Shown one piece after another: positions 34,314 through 45,750 of a stretch of DNA of 64,000 nucleotides. The position numbers and the translations under genes are program-made. The notes below the pieces were generated by a model, which saw only the letters and a program-made list of their open reading frames with translations, did no database searches and had not been told where the DNA came from. Position 1 is the stretch's first letter. Each line of letters starts with the position of its first letter. This DNA is from Fluviicoccus sp. (lineage in GTDB: Bacteria > Pseudomonadota > Gammaproteobacteria > Pseudomonadales > Moraxellaceae): positions 102,391 to 166,390 of the forward strand of contig NZ_JAUSMX010000032.1 of the NCBI RefSeq assembly GCF_030646115.1, written 5' to 3'.

Positions 34314-34379
34314 GGCGGAAAGACTCGAAACTTGATAAAAAGAGCGGTTATTTTAACCCAAGTTCAGGTTTCACGCATT

Positions 34380-35024
34380 GTGGCGGTACGCATCAACAAC
34401 CGGAATCTCAGTAAAAGCAGCAAGGATTGGCTGAAAGAGCATTTCGAAGACGTTTATGTCCAGCGGGCGCAGAAGGACGGCTATCGCGCACGCGCGGCCT
34501 ACAAGCTGCTGGAAATCCAGGAAAAGGACAAAATCATCCGTCCGGGCATGACAGTGGTCGACCTCGGAGCGGCCCCCGGCAGCTGGTCGCAGATTGCTGC
34601 CCGGATTGTGGGCGTCAATGGTATGGTTATTGCCTCAGATATCCTGGAGATGGATGCCTTGCCCGGCGTCACCTTCCTGCAAGGCGATTTCCGTGAGGAA
34701 GAAGTCTTTGCGCAGTTGCTGGATACGCTTAATGGCCGTCCGGTCGACCTTGTAATTTCAGATATGGCCCCCAATACTTCCGGTAATACGGCAGTTGATC
34801 AGCCGCGCGCCTTTTACCTGTGTGAACTGGCGCTGGATTTCGCCGTGCGGGTGTTGAAGCCGGGTGGCCAGTTCCTGGTCAAGGTCTTCCAGGGGGAGGG
34901 CTACGACGAGTACCGCAAGGCGGTCCAGGATAATTTCGCCACCCTGAAAAGCCGCAAGCCCGATGCTTCGCGGTCGCGTTCACGAGAAATGTACTTGCTG
35001 GCCGGCGGATTCAAGGCAAAATAG
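34380..35024 (+). CDS. rlmE: 23S rRNA 2'-O-ribose methyltransferase RlmE (FtsJ)
   Basis: 214 residues, near the 209 of E. coli. The SAM-binding motif [13 protein letters not shown], then SDMAPNTSG and LVKVFQGEG, place the K-D-K-E catalytic residues of RrmJ/FtsJ enzymes. It methylates the ribose of U2552 in 23S rRNA on the 50S subunit. Start is GTG 34380, just ahead of the conserved region; there is no better ATG. It is followed 81 bases later by ftsH, as in E. coli. Confidence 0.96.
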   Translation: MAVRINNRNLSKSSKDWLKEHFEDVYVQRAQKDGYRARAAYKLLEIQEKDKIIRPGMTVVDLGAAPGSWSQIAARIVGVNGMVIASDILEMDALPGVTFLQGDFREEEVFAQLLDTLNGRPVDLVISDMAPNTSGNTAVDQPRAFYLCELALDFAVRVLKPGGQFLVKVFQGEGYDEYRKAVQDNFATLKSRKPDASRSRSREMYLLAGGFKAK

Positions 35025-35105
35025 CCTTGGCCTGCGGTCGGCGGCCGGGCCCCCAATCGGGGATTGTGGCTTCCAAGCAGTTGTAATGCCTAAGGATTGT
35101 GACCC

Positions 35106-37010
35106 TTGAACGACATGATGAAAAATTTGCTGCTGTGGCTGGCCATCGCCGGTATCCTGGTTTTTGTGTTCAGCAATTTCAATCAGCAGACGCCGACCAA
35201 AAATCTGAACTACTCCGAGTTTGTCAGTTCGGTCGGTAATGGCGAGGTCAAGCGCGTGCGCATTGACGGCCTCACCATTGCCGGTGAAAAGATGAACGGT
35301 GACAAATTCGAAACGGTGCGGCCTTCCATTGCCGACCCCGAACTGATGGGCAAGTTGCTGGAAAAGAACGTCAGCGTTGAAGGCGCCGCTCCCGAGCAGC
35401 AGAGCGTCTGGATGCAGTTGCTGGTCGCCAGCTTCCCGGTGGTGCTCATTGTGTTGCTGTTCATGTTCTTCATGCGGCAGATGCAGGGCGGCGGCGGCGG
35501 CGGTCGCGGCGGTCCCATGACCTTCGGCAAGTCGCGGGCGCGCATGCTGTCCGAAGACCAGATCAAGACCACCTTCGGCGATGTCGCCGGGTGTGATGAA
35601 GCCAAGCAGGATGTGCAGGAAATTGTTGAATTCCTGCGCGATCCCTCGAAATTCCAGCGTCTGGGCGGCAAGATACCGCGCGGCATGCTGTTGGTCGGTC
35701 CTCCCGGCACCGGCAAGACCCTGCTGGCCAAGGCCATCGCCGGCGAGGCCAAGGTGCCGTTCTTCACCATCTCCGGTTCTGATTTTGTTGAAATGTTTGT
35801 CGGGGTTGGCGCGTCCCGGGTCCGGGATATGTTTGAGCAGGCCAAGAAGCAGGCTCCCTGTATCGTCTTTATTGATGAAATTGATGCGGTTGGCCGCCAG
35901 CGCGGCGCCGGTCTGGGCGGTGGTCATGACGAGCGCGAGCAGACCCTGAACCAGTTGCTGGTGGAAATGGACGGTTTTGAAGGCAATGAAGGCATCATTA
36001 TCGTTGCGGCGACCAACCGTCCGGATGTGCTGGATGTCGCCTTGCTGCGTCCGGGCCGTTTTGACCGCCAGGTTGTGGTCGGCCTGCCCGATATTCGCGG
36101 CCGCGAGCAGATTCTCAAGGTGCACATGCGCAAGGTGCCGCTGGGTGATGATGTCAATCCGGGCCTCATAGCGCGCGGCACACCGGGATTTTCCGGCGCC
36201 GATCTCGCCAATCTGGTCAATGAAGCCGCTTTGTTTGCCGCCCGCAGCAGTAACAATACGGTCGGCATGCGCGAGTTTGAGTTGGCCAAGGACAAGATAC
36301 TGATGGGCGCCGAGCGCAAATCAATGGTCATGTCCGAGGAAGAAAAGCGCAACACCGCCTATCACGAAGCAGGCCATGCCATTGTCGGCCGCCTGTTGCC
36401 CGACCATGATCCGGTTTACAAGGTCTCCATCATTCCCCGCGGGCGGGCGCTGGGGGTCACCATGTTCCTGCCCGAAATGGATCGTTATTCCCGGTCCAAG
36501 CGCGGCATTGAATCGATGATCTGCTCCTTGTTTGGCGGCCGCATAGCCGAGGAGTTGACGCTGGGATTCGACGGCGTCACCACCGGCGCTTCCAATGATA
36601 TCCAGCGCGCCACCGAACTGGCCCGGAACATGGTCACCAAGTGGGGGTTGTCCGAAAAGCTGGGCCCCATGCTCTACGATGAAGAAGAGGGCGAGGTTTT
36701 CCTGGGCCGGTCCGTGACCCAGCGCAAGAATGTGTCAGCGCAGACTGCCATGGATATCGATAATGAAATCCGGGCCGTCATTGACCGCTGCTATAACCAG
36801 GCCAAGGAGATGCTGGTCAGTCATCGTGAAATGCTCGATGCCATGGCCGAGGCCTTGATGAAATTCGAGACCATTGATTCCAGCCAGATTGACGACATCA
36901 TGGCAGGCAAACCGGCGCGGGCCCCGCAAGACACCTCCGGGAATGATGCTGGCAAGGATCGCGACGGCAAGGTATCTATCGACAAGCCCAATCCGGATAC
37001 GCCGGGCTGA
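35106..37010 (+). CDS. ftsH: ATP-dependent membrane zinc metalloprotease FtsH
   Basis: 634 residues. Two N-terminal transmembrane helices flank a ~70-residue periplasmic domain. The AAA+ domain has Walker A GPPGTGKT, Walker [10 protein letters not shown] and the second region of homology [20 protein letters not shown]. The peptidase has HEAGH. A Gly-rich stretch follows the second helix. It degrades membrane and cytosolic substrates. TTG 35106 has AAGGA nine bases upstream; ATGs at 35115 and 35118 are alternatives. Its stop overlaps the folP start (TGATG). Confidence 0.98.
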   Translation: MNDMMKNLLLWLAIAGILVFVFSNFNQQTPTKNLNYSEFVSSVGNGEVKRVRIDGLTIAGEKMNGDKFETVRPSIADPELMGKLLEKNVSVEGAAPEQQSVWMQLLVASFPVVLIVLLFMFFMRQMQGGGGGGRGGPMTFGKSRARMLSEDQIKTTFGDVAGCDEAKQDVQEIVEFLRDPSKFQRLGGKIPRGMLLVGPPGTGKTLLAKAIAGEAKVPFFTISGSDFVEMFVGVGASRVRDMFEQAKKQAPCIVFIDEIDAVGRQRGAGLGGGHDEREQTLNQLLVEMDGFEGNEGIIIVAATNRPDVLDVALLRPGRFDRQVVVGLPDIRGREQILKVHMRKVPLGDDVNPGLIARGTPGFSGADLANLVNEAALFAARSSNNTVGMREFELAKDKILMGAERKSMVMSEEEKRNTAYHEAGHAIVGRLLPDHDPVYKVSIIPRGRALGVTMFLPEMDRYSRSKRGIESMICSLFGGRIAEELTLGFDGVTTGASNDIQRATELARNMVTKWGLSEKLGPMLYDEEEGEVFLGRSVTQRKNVSAQTAMDIDNEIRAVIDRCYNQAKEMLVSHREMLDAMAEALMKFETIDSSQIDDIMAGKPARAPQDTSGNDAGKDRDGKVSIDKPNPDTPG

Positions 37011-37858
37011 TGAAGCCAGGGTTGCAATGTGGCAGTCGTTGGCTTGATCTGTCGCATCCGGTCATTATGGGGGTGCTTAATGTCACCCCCGATTCCTTTT
37101 CTGACGGGGGGCGTTTCGTGCGCCCGGATGACGCCTTGCGCCAGGCGGAGCAGATGCTGGCGGAAGGCGCGTCGCTGCTTGATCTGGGTGCGGAGTCCAC
37201 TCGTCCCGGTGCAGCGGTGGTCAGTGCCCAGCAGGAACTTGACCGCCTGTTGCCGGTGCTGGAGGCCATAGCCGCCCGCTTTGACACCATCCTCTCTGTA
37301 GATACCTCTTGTCCTGAAGTGATGACCGAGTCGGCTGCCCGTGGCGCCGGGCTGATCAATGACGTGCGTTCATTGCAGCGTGACGGGGCGCTGGCGGCCG
37401 CGGCGGCCACCGGCCTGCCGGTCTGCCTCATGCATATGCAGGGTCAGCCTTCTACCATGCAACAGTCTCCGCAATACCGGGATATCATTGCCGAAGTCCG
37501 GGACTGGCTGGAGCGGCGTGTGGATGAGTGTGTACAGGGCGGCATCGCCCGCTCACGCTTGCTGATAGATCCGGGTTTCGGCTTTGGCAAGACAGCCGGG
37601 CACAATCTGGAGTTATTGGCCCGGTTGCGGGAAGTCCGGGTCGGGGGGCTGCCGCTGCTGGCCGGCATGTCCCGGAAAAGCATGCTGGGGGCCGTCCTCA
37701 ACGGCGCTCCGGTGGATCAGCGTCTATTCGCGGGAGTTGCCGCCGCCGCCTTGGCGGTTGAGCGCGGCGCTTCGATTATCCGCACCCACGATGTAAAGGC
37801 CACCCGTGAAGCGGTGGCGGTGGCGGCGGCCTTGTTGCCTTGGGAGAACAAAAAATGA
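37010..37858 (+). CDS. folP: Dihydropteroate synthase
   Basis: 282 residues. [20 protein letters not shown] opening ([16 protein letters not shown]) and [11 protein letters not shown] are the two DHPS signatures; the (beta/alpha)8 barrel continues to HDVKATREA near the end. It joins p-aminobenzoate to dihydropterin pyrophosphate in folate synthesis. The start overlaps the ftsH stop by one base and the stop overlaps the glmM start (ATGA), so translation of the three is coupled. Confidence 0.98.
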   Translation: MKPGLQCGSRWLDLSHPVIMGVLNVTPDSFSDGGRFVRPDDALRQAEQMLAEGASLLDLGAESTRPGAAVVSAQQELDRLLPVLEAIAARFDTILSVDTSCPEVMTESAARGAGLINDVRSLQRDGALAAAAATGLPVCLMHMQGQPSTMQQSPQYRDIIAEVRDWLERRVDECVQGGIARSRLLIDPGFGFGKTAGHNLELLARLREVRVGGLPLLAGMSRKSMLGAVLNGAPVDQRLFAGVAAAALAVERGASIIRTHDVKATREAVAVAAALLPWENKK

Positions 37859-39192
37859 GCCGACAGTATTTTGGAACAGATGGCGTGCGTGGCCGGGTCG
37901 GCGAGATGCCTATTGTCCCGGAATTCGCCATGAAGCTGGGTTGGGCGGCGGGAAAAGTGCTGGCGGCCAGCGGCAAACCATCGGTGGTTATCGGCAAAGA
38001 TACCCGCTTGTCAGGCTATATGCTGGAAGCTGCCCTGCACTCTGGGCTTTCCGCCGCCGGGGTCGATGTGCGCTTGCTGGGCCCGATGCCGACACCGGCC
38101 GTTGCCCATTTGGCCCGGGCCTTTCACGCCAGCGCCGGCGTAGTCATTTCCGCCTCGCACAATCCTTATTATGACAACGGCATCAAATTTTTTTCGGCTG
38201 ACGGCAAGAAATTGCCCGATTCGATTGAACGTGAAATCGAGGACTGGCTGGAAAAGCCCATGACCATCGACAATCCGGATGCGGTCGGCAAAACATTGCG
38301 CCAGGAAGATGCCAAGGGTCGCTATATTGAGTTCTGCAAGGCCAGTTTTCCTTACCACCTGAGCTTGCGCGGGCTGAAAATTGTGGTGGATTGCGCCCAC
38401 GGCGCCACCTACCAGGTTGGACCTGCCGTGTTCCGGGAGCTGGGCGCGCAAGTCATTACCGTGGGGTGCGAGCCGAACGGTCTCAACATCAATGCCGAAT
38501 GCGGTTCCACGCATCCGCAGGCTCTGCAGGCCTCGGTGCTGGTCAATAAAGCCGATTTGGGTATCGCCTTTGACGGCGACGGTGACCGGATTGTCATGGT
38601 TGATCATACCGGTTCGGTGGTGGATGGTGACGAAATTATTTTTATGATTGCCCGCGCACGCATGGATGACGGCCAGCCATTGCAGGGTGTGGTCGGCACT
38701 TTGATGAGCAACATGGGCATGGAGGTCGCCTTGCGTGATGTGGGTCTGGAATTTGTGCGGGCCAAGGTCGGTGACCGCTATGTCATGGAACAGCTCACGC
38801 AACGCGGCTGGACGCTGGGCGGAGAGGGCTCGGGGCATGTGGTCTGTTTGGATAAAACCACGACCGGCGACGCCATCATTGCTTCCCTGCAGGTGTTGAC
38901 AGCCGTGGTGCGCAGCGGCCGTTCCCTTCAGGAACTGCGTCAGGGCATGATTAAATTTCCCCAGCAGCTGATCAATGTCAAGATAGGCCAGAAATCCGAT
39001 CCGATGCAGAATGCCCTGGTCAAGGATGCTGTTGCGCAGGTTGAATCCGAACTCGGCGCACGTGGACGCGTCCTGTTGCGCGCCTCGGGCACCGAGCCGG
39101 TAATCCGGGTCATGGTGGAAGGAGAGCACCAGTCCCAGATCAGCCGCCTCTGCCAGCATCTGGCGGATGTGGTGCGGTCGGCGCTGGCCTGA
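37855..39192 (+). CDS. glmM: Phosphoglucosamine mutase
   Basis: 445 residues, identical in length to E. coli. [14 protein letters not shown] carries the phosphoserine at Ser101, DGDGDR is the Mg2+ loop, GEGSGH the sugar-binding loop and [12 protein letters not shown] the phosphate-binding loop. It converts GlcN-6-P to GlcN-1-P for UDP-GlcNAc. ATG 37855 overlaps the folP stop by four bases; an upstream TTG in the same frame lies inside folP. Confidence 0.98.
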   Translation: MSRQYFGTDGVRGRVGEMPIVPEFAMKLGWAAGKVLAASGKPSVVIGKDTRLSGYMLEAALHSGLSAAGVDVRLLGPMPTPAVAHLARAFHASAGVVISASHNPYYDNGIKFFSADGKKLPDSIEREIEDWLEKPMTIDNPDAVGKTLRQEDAKGRYIEFCKASFPYHLSLRGLKIVVDCAHGATYQVGPAVFRELGAQVITVGCEPNGLNINAECGSTHPQALQASVLVNKADLGIAFDGDGDRIVMVDHTGSVVDGDEIIFMIARARMDDGQPLQGVVGTLMSNMGMEVALRDVGLEFVRAKVGDRYVMEQLTQRGWTLGGEGSGHVVCLDKTTTGDAIIASLQVLTAVVRSGRSLQELRQGMIKFPQQLINVKIGQKSDPMQNALVKDAVAQVESELGARGRVLLRASGTEPVIRVMVEGEHQSQISRLCQHLADVVRSALA

Positions 39193-39213
39193 TTTAATCC
39201 GGAGTAACGGTAC

Positions 39214-39969
39214 ATGAGTCAAAGACTTCCGAAGCTGGTGATCGGCAATTGGAAAATGAACGGCAGTCATGCCGCCAACGCCCGGCTGTTGCGACAGTTG
39301 CTTGACGCTGGCTTGCGCGGCGCAGCGGTTGCTCCTCCTTTTGTGCATCTTGGGCAGGCTGCCTTGCAGCTCGCGGGATCAGGAGTGTTTCTGGCGGCGC
39401 AGGATGTGGCGGCAGAGGCTGGTTCGGGTGCGTTCACCGGTGAGGTGTCGGCGAGAATGCTGGCCGAAACCGGTGTCCGTTACGTGATCACCGGGCATTC
39501 CGAGCGTCGCCAGTATTACGGCGAAACGGACAGTTTGGTGGCCCGCAAAAGCCTGCGGGTTCGCGAAGCAGGCATGATCCCGGTCATTTGTGTCGGTGAA
39601 ACCCTGGCTCAGCGCGAGAGTGGCAACGCTCTGGCCGTTGTTGCCGGGCAATTGCAGGCGATCATGGACGAGGGCGGTGTCGACTTGTTGTCCGGTGCGG
39701 TGCTGGCCTATGAGCCGGTCTGGGCCATCGGCACCGGTCGCACCGCCACCCCCGAAGACGCACAGACCATGCATCACCATTTGCGCGCCACGGTCGCCGC
39801 CCGGAATGCCGGAATCGCCGCCGGTCTGTGCATCCTTTACGGCGGCAGTGTAAAAGCAGATAATGCCGCCTCTCTTTTTGCCATGCCGGACATCGACGGC
39901 GCTCTTGTGGGCGGCGCATCCTTGCAGGCCAATGATTTCATCGCCATCTGCCATGCGGCAGAGGCATAA
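39214..39969 (+). CDS. tpiA: Triosephosphate isomerase
   Basis: 251 residues. GNWKMNGS gives the catalytic Lys, GHSERR His95, AYEPVWAIGTG Glu167 and YGGSVK the phosphate loop. It interconverts DHAP and glyceraldehyde-3-P. Its place between glmM and secG is the pseudomonad-type arrangement, in contrast to E. coli where tpiA is elsewhere. A GGAG site precedes the ATG. Confidence 0.98.
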   Translation: MSQRLPKLVIGNWKMNGSHAANARLLRQLLDAGLRGAAVAPPFVHLGQAALQLAGSGVFLAAQDVAAEAGSGAFTGEVSARMLAETGVRYVITGHSERRQYYGETDSLVARKSLRVREAGMIPVICVGETLAQRESGNALAVVAGQLQAIMDEGGVDLLSGAVLAYEPVWAIGTGRTATPEDAQTMHHHLRATVAARNAGIAAGLCILYGGSVKADNAASLFAMPDIDGALVGGASLQANDFIAICHAAEA

Positions 39970-39984
39970 CCGCCGGAAACCTTC

Positions 39985-40560
39985 ATGGAAAATTTCATTC
40001 TCGTGGTGCATGTGCTGATCGCTATTGCCATGACGGGCTTCATCCTGTTGCAGCAGGGCAAGGGCGCTGAAATGGGTGCGTCCTTCGGCGCAGGCTCTTC
40101 GCAAACCGTATTTGGCAGCGCCGGTTCAGCTGGCTTTCTGACTAAGGCCACAGCTGTACTGGCGCTGATTTTTTTCGCAACCAGTATCACACTGGCCATT
40201 TTCGCCAAGAAAAAGGTGGAGCGGGTCGCCATGCCCTTTATCCCTGCGGCTGCGGTGGTTGAAAAGGCTCCGGCGGCCCCCGCCAATGCGGATGTGCCGT
40301 CAGCGGCGGCCAGCCAGCCCGTGGCTCCGGCGGCGGTCGTGACGGCTGTCCCTGCGCCCGTGGCTCCGGTAGCGGCTCCGGCTCCTGCCGCCGCGCCCGT
40401 GGCGGCAGCGCCAAAGCCTTCCCCTGTGGTAAAGAAGGCGGTGGCTCCTGAGCCTGTGACGCCTGCCCCTGCGGCCGCTGCCCCGGCGACTGAGCCGACG
40501 CCGTCCGCGCCAGTCGCAGAAACCCCGGCGGAACCCGCCGTTGGGACTAGCAATCCGTAA
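39985..40560 (+). CDS. secG: Preprotein translocase subunit SecG with long Ala/Pro-rich tail
   Basis: 191 residues, against ~110 in E. coli. The first ~75 residues are a normal SecG: helix 1 (FILVVHVLIAIAMTGFILLQ), the QGKGAEMGASFGAGSSQTVFGSAGSAGFL loop and helix 2. The remaining ~115 residues are almost entirely Ala, Pro and Val with a few Lys and Glu, and probably disordered. It joins SecYE to promote protein export. It is followed directly by the two tRNA genes. Confidence 0.95.
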   Translation: MENFILVVHVLIAIAMTGFILLQQGKGAEMGASFGAGSSQTVFGSAGSAGFLTKATAVLALIFFATSITLAIFAKKKVERVAMPFIPAAAVVEKAPAAPANADVPSAAASQPVAPAAVVTAVPAPVAPVAAPAPAAAPVAAAPKPSPVVKKAVAPEPVTPAPAAAAPATEPTPSAPVAETPAEPAVGTSNP

Positions 40561-40589
40561 AGGAGTCGGTTAGACTTGCTGCCCTGTCC

Positions 40590-40674
40590 GCGGGGGTGGT
40601 GGAATTGGTAGACACGCTACCTTGAGGTGGTAGTGGCGCAAGCCGTGGGGGTTCAAGTCCCCCCTTCCGCACCA
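40590..40674 (+). tRNA. leuU: tRNA-Leu (GAG)
   Basis: 85 nt with encoded CCA. The acceptor stem GCGGGGG pairs with CTTCCGC (two G-U). The anticodon arm CTACC-TTGAGGT-GGTAG gives GAG, a variable arm follows, and the T arm GTTCAAGTC is standard. Position after secG matches leuU. Confidence 0.97.
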
Positions 40675-40723
40675 GACCAAGGTTTGGCAAGGGCAGGAAA
40701 AACGAAGTCAGTGAAATAAGTTG

Positions 40724-40751
40724 TTGACTTCATTAGGATGCGGGGTTATAT
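40724..40751 (+). promoter_or_regulatory. Promoter of the tRNA-fMet-rimP-nusA transcript
   Basis: TTGACT (40724-40729), 16 bp, TTATAT (40746-40751), or 17 bp to TATATT. It lies immediately before the initiator tRNA, so this operon need not depend on readthrough from secG. Confidence 0.75.
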
Positions 40752-40766
40752 TCTCGCTCCTGTTGT

Positions 40767-40843
<77 letters not shown>

Positions 40844-40858
40844 TATTCCGAGGTCTGA

Positions 40859-40888
40859 AAAAGCCCACATCTGTGTGGGTTTTTTTTC
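40859..40888 (+). terminator. Intrinsic terminator/attenuator between tRNA-fMet and rimP
   Basis: Stem CCCACA-TCTG-TGTGGG flanked by A's and an 8-T run. It separates the tRNA from the rimP-nusA genes, so NusA-sensitive attenuation is plausible. Confidence 0.8.
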
Positions 40889-40964
40889 AGGCAGCGTTTG
40901 GCGGTTTGCCGCCGGATGCATGAAATGGGCCTTGGTGCCCATTTTTTGTTTTTGAGGTTTGTGC

Positions 40965-41426
40965 ATGGCGGTATCGCAAAAAGTCCAGAAACTGACGGAT
41001 ATGCTGGCTCCTGCTGTGGCAGCCTGCGGTTTCGAGTTGTGGGGCATTGAATTTTTTCCCCAGGGTAAGCGCTCTTGCTTGCGCATCTACATTGACGGCC
41101 CTGAAGGGGTGACGGTTGATGGTTGTGCGATGGTCAGTCATCAGGCGAGCGGCATTCTGGATGTCGAGGATCCCGTGGCCGGCGAATACACGCTGGAAGT
41201 GTCTTCTCCTGGTTGGGATCGTCCCTTGTTTTCCTTGTCGCAATACGAGCGCTTTGTGGGTGGTGAGGTGTTGTTGCGCCTGCTGGCGCCACTGAACGGC
41301 CGTCGTCGCTACAAGGGGGTGTTGCAGCAGGTGCAGGGTGAAACCCTGGAGTTGTTGTCGGAGGGGCAGGTGGTTCTTGTGCCGTTTGCGCAGGTCGACA
41401 AAGCCAATGTGGTTCCCAGTGTTTAA
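40965..41426 (+). CDS. rimP: Ribosome maturation factor RimP
   Basis: 153 residues. The N-terminal domain (LAPAVAACGFELWGIEFFPQGKRSCLRIYIDGPEGVTVDGCAMVSHQASGILDVEDPV) and YTLEVSSPGWDRPL are the family's signature segments; a C-terminal SH3-like domain follows. It helps 30S maturation. ATG 40965 has a GAGG site; an in-frame GTG at 40959 is two codons upstream. It leads the nusA operon. Confidence 0.96.
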   Translation: MAVSQKVQKLTDMLAPAVAACGFELWGIEFFPQGKRSCLRIYIDGPEGVTVDGCAMVSHQASGILDVEDPVAGEYTLEVSSPGWDRPLFSLSQYERFVGGEVLLRLLAPLNGRRRYKGVLQQVQGETLELLSEGQVVLVPFAQVDKANVVPSV

Positions 41427-41450
41427 GCGTTCTTGTTTCAGGAAATCAGC

Positions 41451-42920
41451 ATGAGCAAAGAAATCCTGTTGGTGGCTGAGTCCGTCAGCAATGAAAAAGG
41501 CGTTCCCCGCGAGGCGATTTTCGATGCGCTGGAACAGGCTCTCGTGGCGGCAACCCGCAAAAAATACAATATTGACGAGATGGATGTCCGTGTCGTCATT
41601 AATCGCAAGACCGGCGATTATGATACCTATCGCCGCTGGACGGTGGTTGCTGATGAAGATCATGAAATGCCCGCCCAGCAGTTGGCGATCAGTGATGTCG
41701 AAGAGCGCGGCCTGAAGTTGGGTGATGTCGTGGAGGAGCAGATTCCCTCCATCGAGTTCGGGCGCATTGCTGCACAGACTGCCAAGCAGGTCATGGTGCA
41801 GAAAGTGCGTGAGGCTGAGCGGGCCCTGGTGGTTGATGCATACCGCCAGCGTATCGGCGACATGCTGACCGGCGAAGTCAAAAAAATTACACGTGACGGT
41901 GTTATTGTTGATCTTGGCAATAATGCCGAGGGCTATCTGGCGCGTGACCAGATGCTGCCCAAGGAAAATTTCCGCCTGAAGGAGCGGGTCAGCGGCATTC
42001 TGGATTCGGTCAATAATGAAATGCGCGGCGCCCAGTTGCTGCTGTCGCGGACCTGTCCGGAGATGCTCATTTCCCTGTTCCGCAAGGAAGTGCCGGAAAT
42101 CGGCGAAGAAATCATCGAGATCAAGGGTGCTGCCCGCGATCCCGGCGTGCGCGCCAAGATTGCCGTCAAGACCAATGATCATCGCATTGATCCGGTCGGT
42201 GCCTGTGTCGGTATGCGCGGCACCCGTGTGCAGGCGGTAACCAGTGAGTTGGGCGGCGAACGGGTGGATATCGTGCTGTGGGATGATAATCCTGCGCAAT
42301 TTGTCATTAACTCCCTGCAGCCGGCTGAAGTGGTCTCTATCATTATGGATGAGGATGCACACGCCATGGATGTGGCGGTTGAGTCTGACCAGTTGGCGCA
42401 AACCATTGGTCGCGCCGGCCAGAACGTGCGTCTGGCCTCCGAGTTGACCGGCTGGCGTCTCAATGTGATGACGATTGACGAAGCCAACGCCAAGCAGGCC
42501 AATGAAGCCCGCCAGTACGTGGACGGGTTCATGCGTGATTTGGGTGTGGATGAGGATATTGCCAATATTCTGGTCAGCGAAGGATTCACCACGCTGGAAG
42601 AAGTTGCCTATATCCCGATTGAAGAGATGCTGGCGATCGTCGATTTCGATGAAGAAATTGTCGCGACCCTGCGTCAACGAGCCAAGGATGCCCTGCTTAC
42701 CCAGGCGCTGGTGTCCGAGGAAAAGGCCGAACCGGCCGAAGATTTGCTGTCGATGGAAGGCATGACCCGCCAGCTGGCCTATGCGCTGGCTGCCCGTGGG
42801 GTGATCAGCATGGAAGACCTTGCTGAACAGGCTATCGACGACATTGCCGATATTGACGGAATGGGGGCTGAAAAAGCCGCTCGTCTGATCATGAAAGCCC
42901 GCGAACCCTGGTTCCAGTAA
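41451..42920 (+). CDS. nusA: Transcription elongation/termination factor NusA
   Basis: 489 residues (E. coli 495). There is an N-terminal RNAP-binding domain, an S1 domain (about 135-200, [26 protein letters not shown]), two KH domains ([14 protein letters not shown] and [13 protein letters not shown]), and two C-terminal acidic helix-hairpin repeats ([17 protein letters not shown] and [16 protein letters not shown]). It pauses RNAP and joins antitermination complexes, and could act at the attenuators in this same operon. ATG 41451 has an AGGAA site. Confidence 0.98.
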   Translation: MSKEILLVAESVSNEKGVPREAIFDALEQALVAATRKKYNIDEMDVRVVINRKTGDYDTYRRWTVVADEDHEMPAQQLAISDVEERGLKLGDVVEEQIPSIEFGRIAAQTAKQVMVQKVREAERALVVDAYRQRIGDMLTGEVKKITRDGVIVDLGNNAEGYLARDQMLPKENFRLKERVSGILDSVNNEMRGAQLLLSRTCPEMLISLFRKEVPEIGEEIIEIKGAARDPGVRAKIAVKTNDHRIDPVGACVGMRGTRVQAVTSELGGERVDIVLWDDNPAQFVINSLQPAEVVSIIMDEDAHAMDVAVESDQLAQTIGRAGQNVRLASELTGWRLNVMTIDEANAKQANEARQYVDGFMRDLGVDEDIANILVSEGFTTLEEVAYIPIEEMLAIVDFDEEIVATLRQRAKDALLTQALVSEEKAEPAEDLLSMEGMTRQLAYALAARGVISMEDLAEQAIDDIADIDGMGAEKAARLIMKAREPWFQ

Positions 42921-42957
42921 CCCTTGCCGGTAACCCCGTTTTGGAGTGACGCGCCAC

Positions 42958-45687
42958 ATGGCTGATACAACTGTCAAACAACTTGCGCAACTCATTGACC
43001 GCTCGGTCGAGACGCTTGTTGCCCAGATGCAGGAGGCGGGATTGACCCGTCGCGGTTCTGACGATCTGGTTACGGATGCCGAGAAGCAGCAGCTGCTTTC
43101 TCATTTGAAGCGCAGCCATGGCGGCACAATAGCCGACGATGACGCCCGGCAGATTTCCCTCAAGCGCAAGACGGTCAGCACCATCAAGACCACGCCTTCG
43201 ACCGGTGGCAAGGCCAAGACGGTCAGCGTCGAAGTGCGCAAGACCCGCACCTTTGTGAAGCCTTCCGACGAGGCTGCTGCTCAGGAAGCCGCACGCAAGG
43301 CGGAAGAGGCGGCGCGTCTGGCTGCGGAGGCGGCGGAAGCCGCGCGTCGGCAGGCTGCCGAAGAGGCTGCCCGTCAGGCCCCTGTCAGCGCCCCTGTCAG
43401 CGCCCCTGTCGCCGACAGTGAGCCGTCCGGCGAAGTGTCGGCGGCGGGTGATGCCCCGCGCAAGGCGGCAGAGTCCGGCCGTGACAAGAAGCTGACTGTT
43501 CCGAAGCCCGCCACGGTCAAGAAATCCGAAACACCCGAGCAGCGCGCCCAGCGCGAAGCGGAAGAGGCTCGTCGGCGTGCGGCTGATGAGGCCCGCAAGG
43601 CTCAGGAGACCGCTGTTCGCAAGGCTGCTGAAGAGAAGGCCCGGTTACGGACCCTGGAGCAGGCGCAGAAAATCGCTGCCGATCTGGCTGCCCGTCCGGA
43701 CTCCGGAACTGCAACTGAAGACGTGCCCTTGGCGCGCGGTCTGGTAGGGCGTGCTTTCGAAGACTCCTTCGCCAAGGAAGACCGCGAGATCCGTCGGGGC
43801 GGTAACACCACGCGCGGCGGCAAGAACAAGGGTGGCAAGAAGCGCGAAGAAGAGCATAACTACCGGCCGGCCCAGCGGGCCCTGAGCTCGGCGCTGTCTA
43901 AACAGCACGGCTTTGAAAAGCCGGTCGAAAAACAGGTTTACAAGGTCAAGATTGCTGAATCCATCCTGGTTGCGGATCTTGCCCAGCAGATGGCGGTAAA
44001 GGCGAAAGAAGTCACCCGCGTGTTGATGAAGATGGGAGAAGTATTGACCCCGAACCAGCCCATTGACCAGGCGACCGCCGCATTGGTGGTCGAGGAAATG
44101 GGGCATCAGCCGGAATACGTCAGCTCCACGGCCATGGAAGACTCCCTGAAGGAGTCCATGGCGCATGACGGCGAAGCCATTACCCGTCCGCCGGTCGTCA
44201 CCATCATGGGTCACGTCGACCATGGCAAGACCTCGTTGCTGGACTATATCCGGCGCGCCAAGGTGGCCTCCGGGGAAGCCGGTGGTATTACCCAGCACAT
44301 CGGCGCTTATCATGTGACCACGCCTCGCGGCGTGATCACCTTCCTGGATACGCCGGGCCACGCTGCCTTCACCTCCATGCGCGCCCGTGGCGCCAAGGCG
44401 ACGGATATCGTTGTGCTGGTCGTGGCGGCCGATGACGGCGTCATGCCGCAAACCGTTGAGGCCATCGATCATGCCCGCGCCGCCGGTGTGCCGATCATTG
44501 TCGCCATCAACAAGATGGACAAGGAATCGGCGGACCCTGATCGCGTATTGAACGAGTTGACGGTCAAGCAGGTGGTGCCGGAAGAATGGGGTGGCGACAC
44601 TCCGATTGCCAAGGTTTCGGCGCACAGCGGTCAGGGCATCGACGAATTGCTCGAAATCATCCTGATCCAGGCTGAACTGCTGGAGCTGACTGCAGTCGAA
44701 GACGGCACTGCCCAAGGCGTTGTGATCGAGGCCCGGGTCGAGAAAGGCCGTGGCGCGGTTGCGACCGTGCTCGTGCAGAAGGGCACCTTGCGCACCGGTG
44801 ACCTGGTGCTGGCCGGCCAGCATTATGGCCGTGTCCGCGCCATGATTGACGAACTTGGCAAGCCGACCAAATCGGCAGGCCCGTCCATTCCGGTGGAAAT
44901 CCTCGGATTGCCGGAAGCGCCGAATGCCGGTGATGAATTCATGGTTGTGGATGACGAGCGCAAGGCGCGCGAAGTCGCGGAGTTCCGCACCAACAAGGAA
45001 CGCCAGGCCAAGATGGAACTGCATCAGGGCATGAAGCTGGAAAACCTGTTCGCCACCATGGGCAAGCAGGAAGTTCCTTCCGTCAACATCGTGTTGAAGA
45101 CAGATGTTCGCGGTTCACTGGAAGCGATCGCCCAAGCCTTGAATGATCTCAGCGTTGCCGATGTACGGGTACGGATCGTCAGCTCTGGCGTAGGCGCCAT
45201 TACCGAGTCGGATGTGAATCTGGCCGAATCGACTGGCGCTGTCATCCTGGGCTTCAACGTCCGGGCCGACAACGCCGCGCGCCTGAAGTGCCAGCAGGAT
45301 GAAATCGATCTGCGCTACTACAGCGTCATCTATGAAATGATTGATGACGTCAAGGCGGCCATGTCGGGTCTGCTGTCACCGGAACACCGTGAGCATATCC
45401 TGGGTGTGGCCCAGGTGCGTAACGTGTTCCGTTCCTCGCGCTTCGGTGCGGCGGCCGGTTGCATGGTGCTGGAAGGCATTGCCTACCGCAACAAGCCGAT
45501 CCGCGTACTGCGTGATGAAGTGGTGGTCTTTCAGGGTGAGCTTGAGTCGCTGCGCCGCTTCAAGGACGACGTCCATGAAGTGCGTCACGGAATGGAATGC
45601 GGTATGGCCGTGAAGGGCTATAACGACATCCGTGAAGGTGACAAGATCGAAGTCTACGAAGTGCACGAAATCAAGCGCACGCTCTAA
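42958..45687 (+). CDS. infB: Translation initiation factor IF-2
   Basis: 909 residues. The N-terminal IF2 helix domain begins [24 protein letters not shown] long Ala/Glu/Arg/Lys-rich linker (about 100-260) contains a triplet [12 protein letters not shown]. The GTPase domain follows with [20 protein letters not shown] and NKMD, then the beta-barrel and fMet-tRNA-binding C-terminal domains. It places fMet-tRNA on the 30S subunit. ATG 42958 has a GGAG site; the frame starts four codons earlier at a GTG. Confidence 0.98.
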   Translation: MADTTVKQLAQLIDRSVETLVAQMQEAGLTRRGSDDLVTDAEKQQLLSHLKRSHGGTIADDDARQISLKRKTVSTIKTTPSTGGKAKTVSVEVRKTRTFVKPSDEAAAQEAARKAEEAARLAAEAAEAARRQAAEEAARQAPVSAPVSAPVADSEPSGEVSAAGDAPRKAAESGRDKKLTVPKPATVKKSETPEQRAQREAEEARRRAADEARKAQETAVRKAAEEKARLRTLEQAQKIAADLAARPDSGTATEDVPLARGLVGRAFEDSFAKEDREIRRGGNTTRGGKNKGGKKREEEHNYRPAQRALSSALSKQHGFEKPVEKQVYKVKIAESILVADLAQQMAVKAKEVTRVLMKMGEVLTPNQPIDQATAALVVEEMGHQPEYVSSTAMEDSLKESMAHDGEAITRPPVVTIMGHVDHGKTSLLDYIRRAKVASGEAGGITQHIGAYHVTTPRGVITFLDTPGHAAFTSMRARGAKATDIVVLVVAADDGVMPQTVEAIDHARAAGVPIIVAINKMDKESADPDRVLNELTVKQVVPEEWGGDTPIAKVSAHSGQGIDELLEIILIQAELLELTAVEDGTAQGVVIEARVEKGRGAVATVLVQKGTLRTGDLVLAGQHYGRVRAMIDELGKPTKSAGPSIPVEILGLPEAPNAGDEFMVVDDERKAREVAEFRTNKERQAKMELHQGMKLENLFATMGKQEVPSVNIVLKTDVRGSLEAIAQALNDLSVADVRVRIVSSGVGAITESDVNLAESTGAVILGFNVRADNAARLKCQQDEIDLRYYSVIYEMIDDVKAAMSGLLSPEHREHILGVAQVRNVFRSSRFGAAAGCMVLEGIAYRNKPIRVLRDEVVVFQGELESLRRFKDDVHEVRHGMECGMAVKGYNDIREGDKIEVYEVHEIKRTL

Positions 45688-45700
45688 CTGTCGCACCCCT

Positions 45701-45736
45701 ACGGCCATGATCCCTCCCTGGGACATGGCCGTTTTT
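45701..45736 (+). terminator. Strong intrinsic terminator-like hairpin between infB and rbfA
   Basis: A 9-bp stem ACGGCCATG / CATGGCCGT continues after a bulged A with TCCC/GGGA, followed by TTTTT. It lies 14 bases after the infB stop, inside what is normally one operon. Confidence 0.8.
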
Positions 45737-45750
45737 GCCGGAGACACCCC

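Noticed and set aside
43381..43410. Tandem repeat CCTGTCAGCGCC in infB
   Set aside because: Only three units, encoding APVS in the variable IF-2 linker; ordinary linker length variation.
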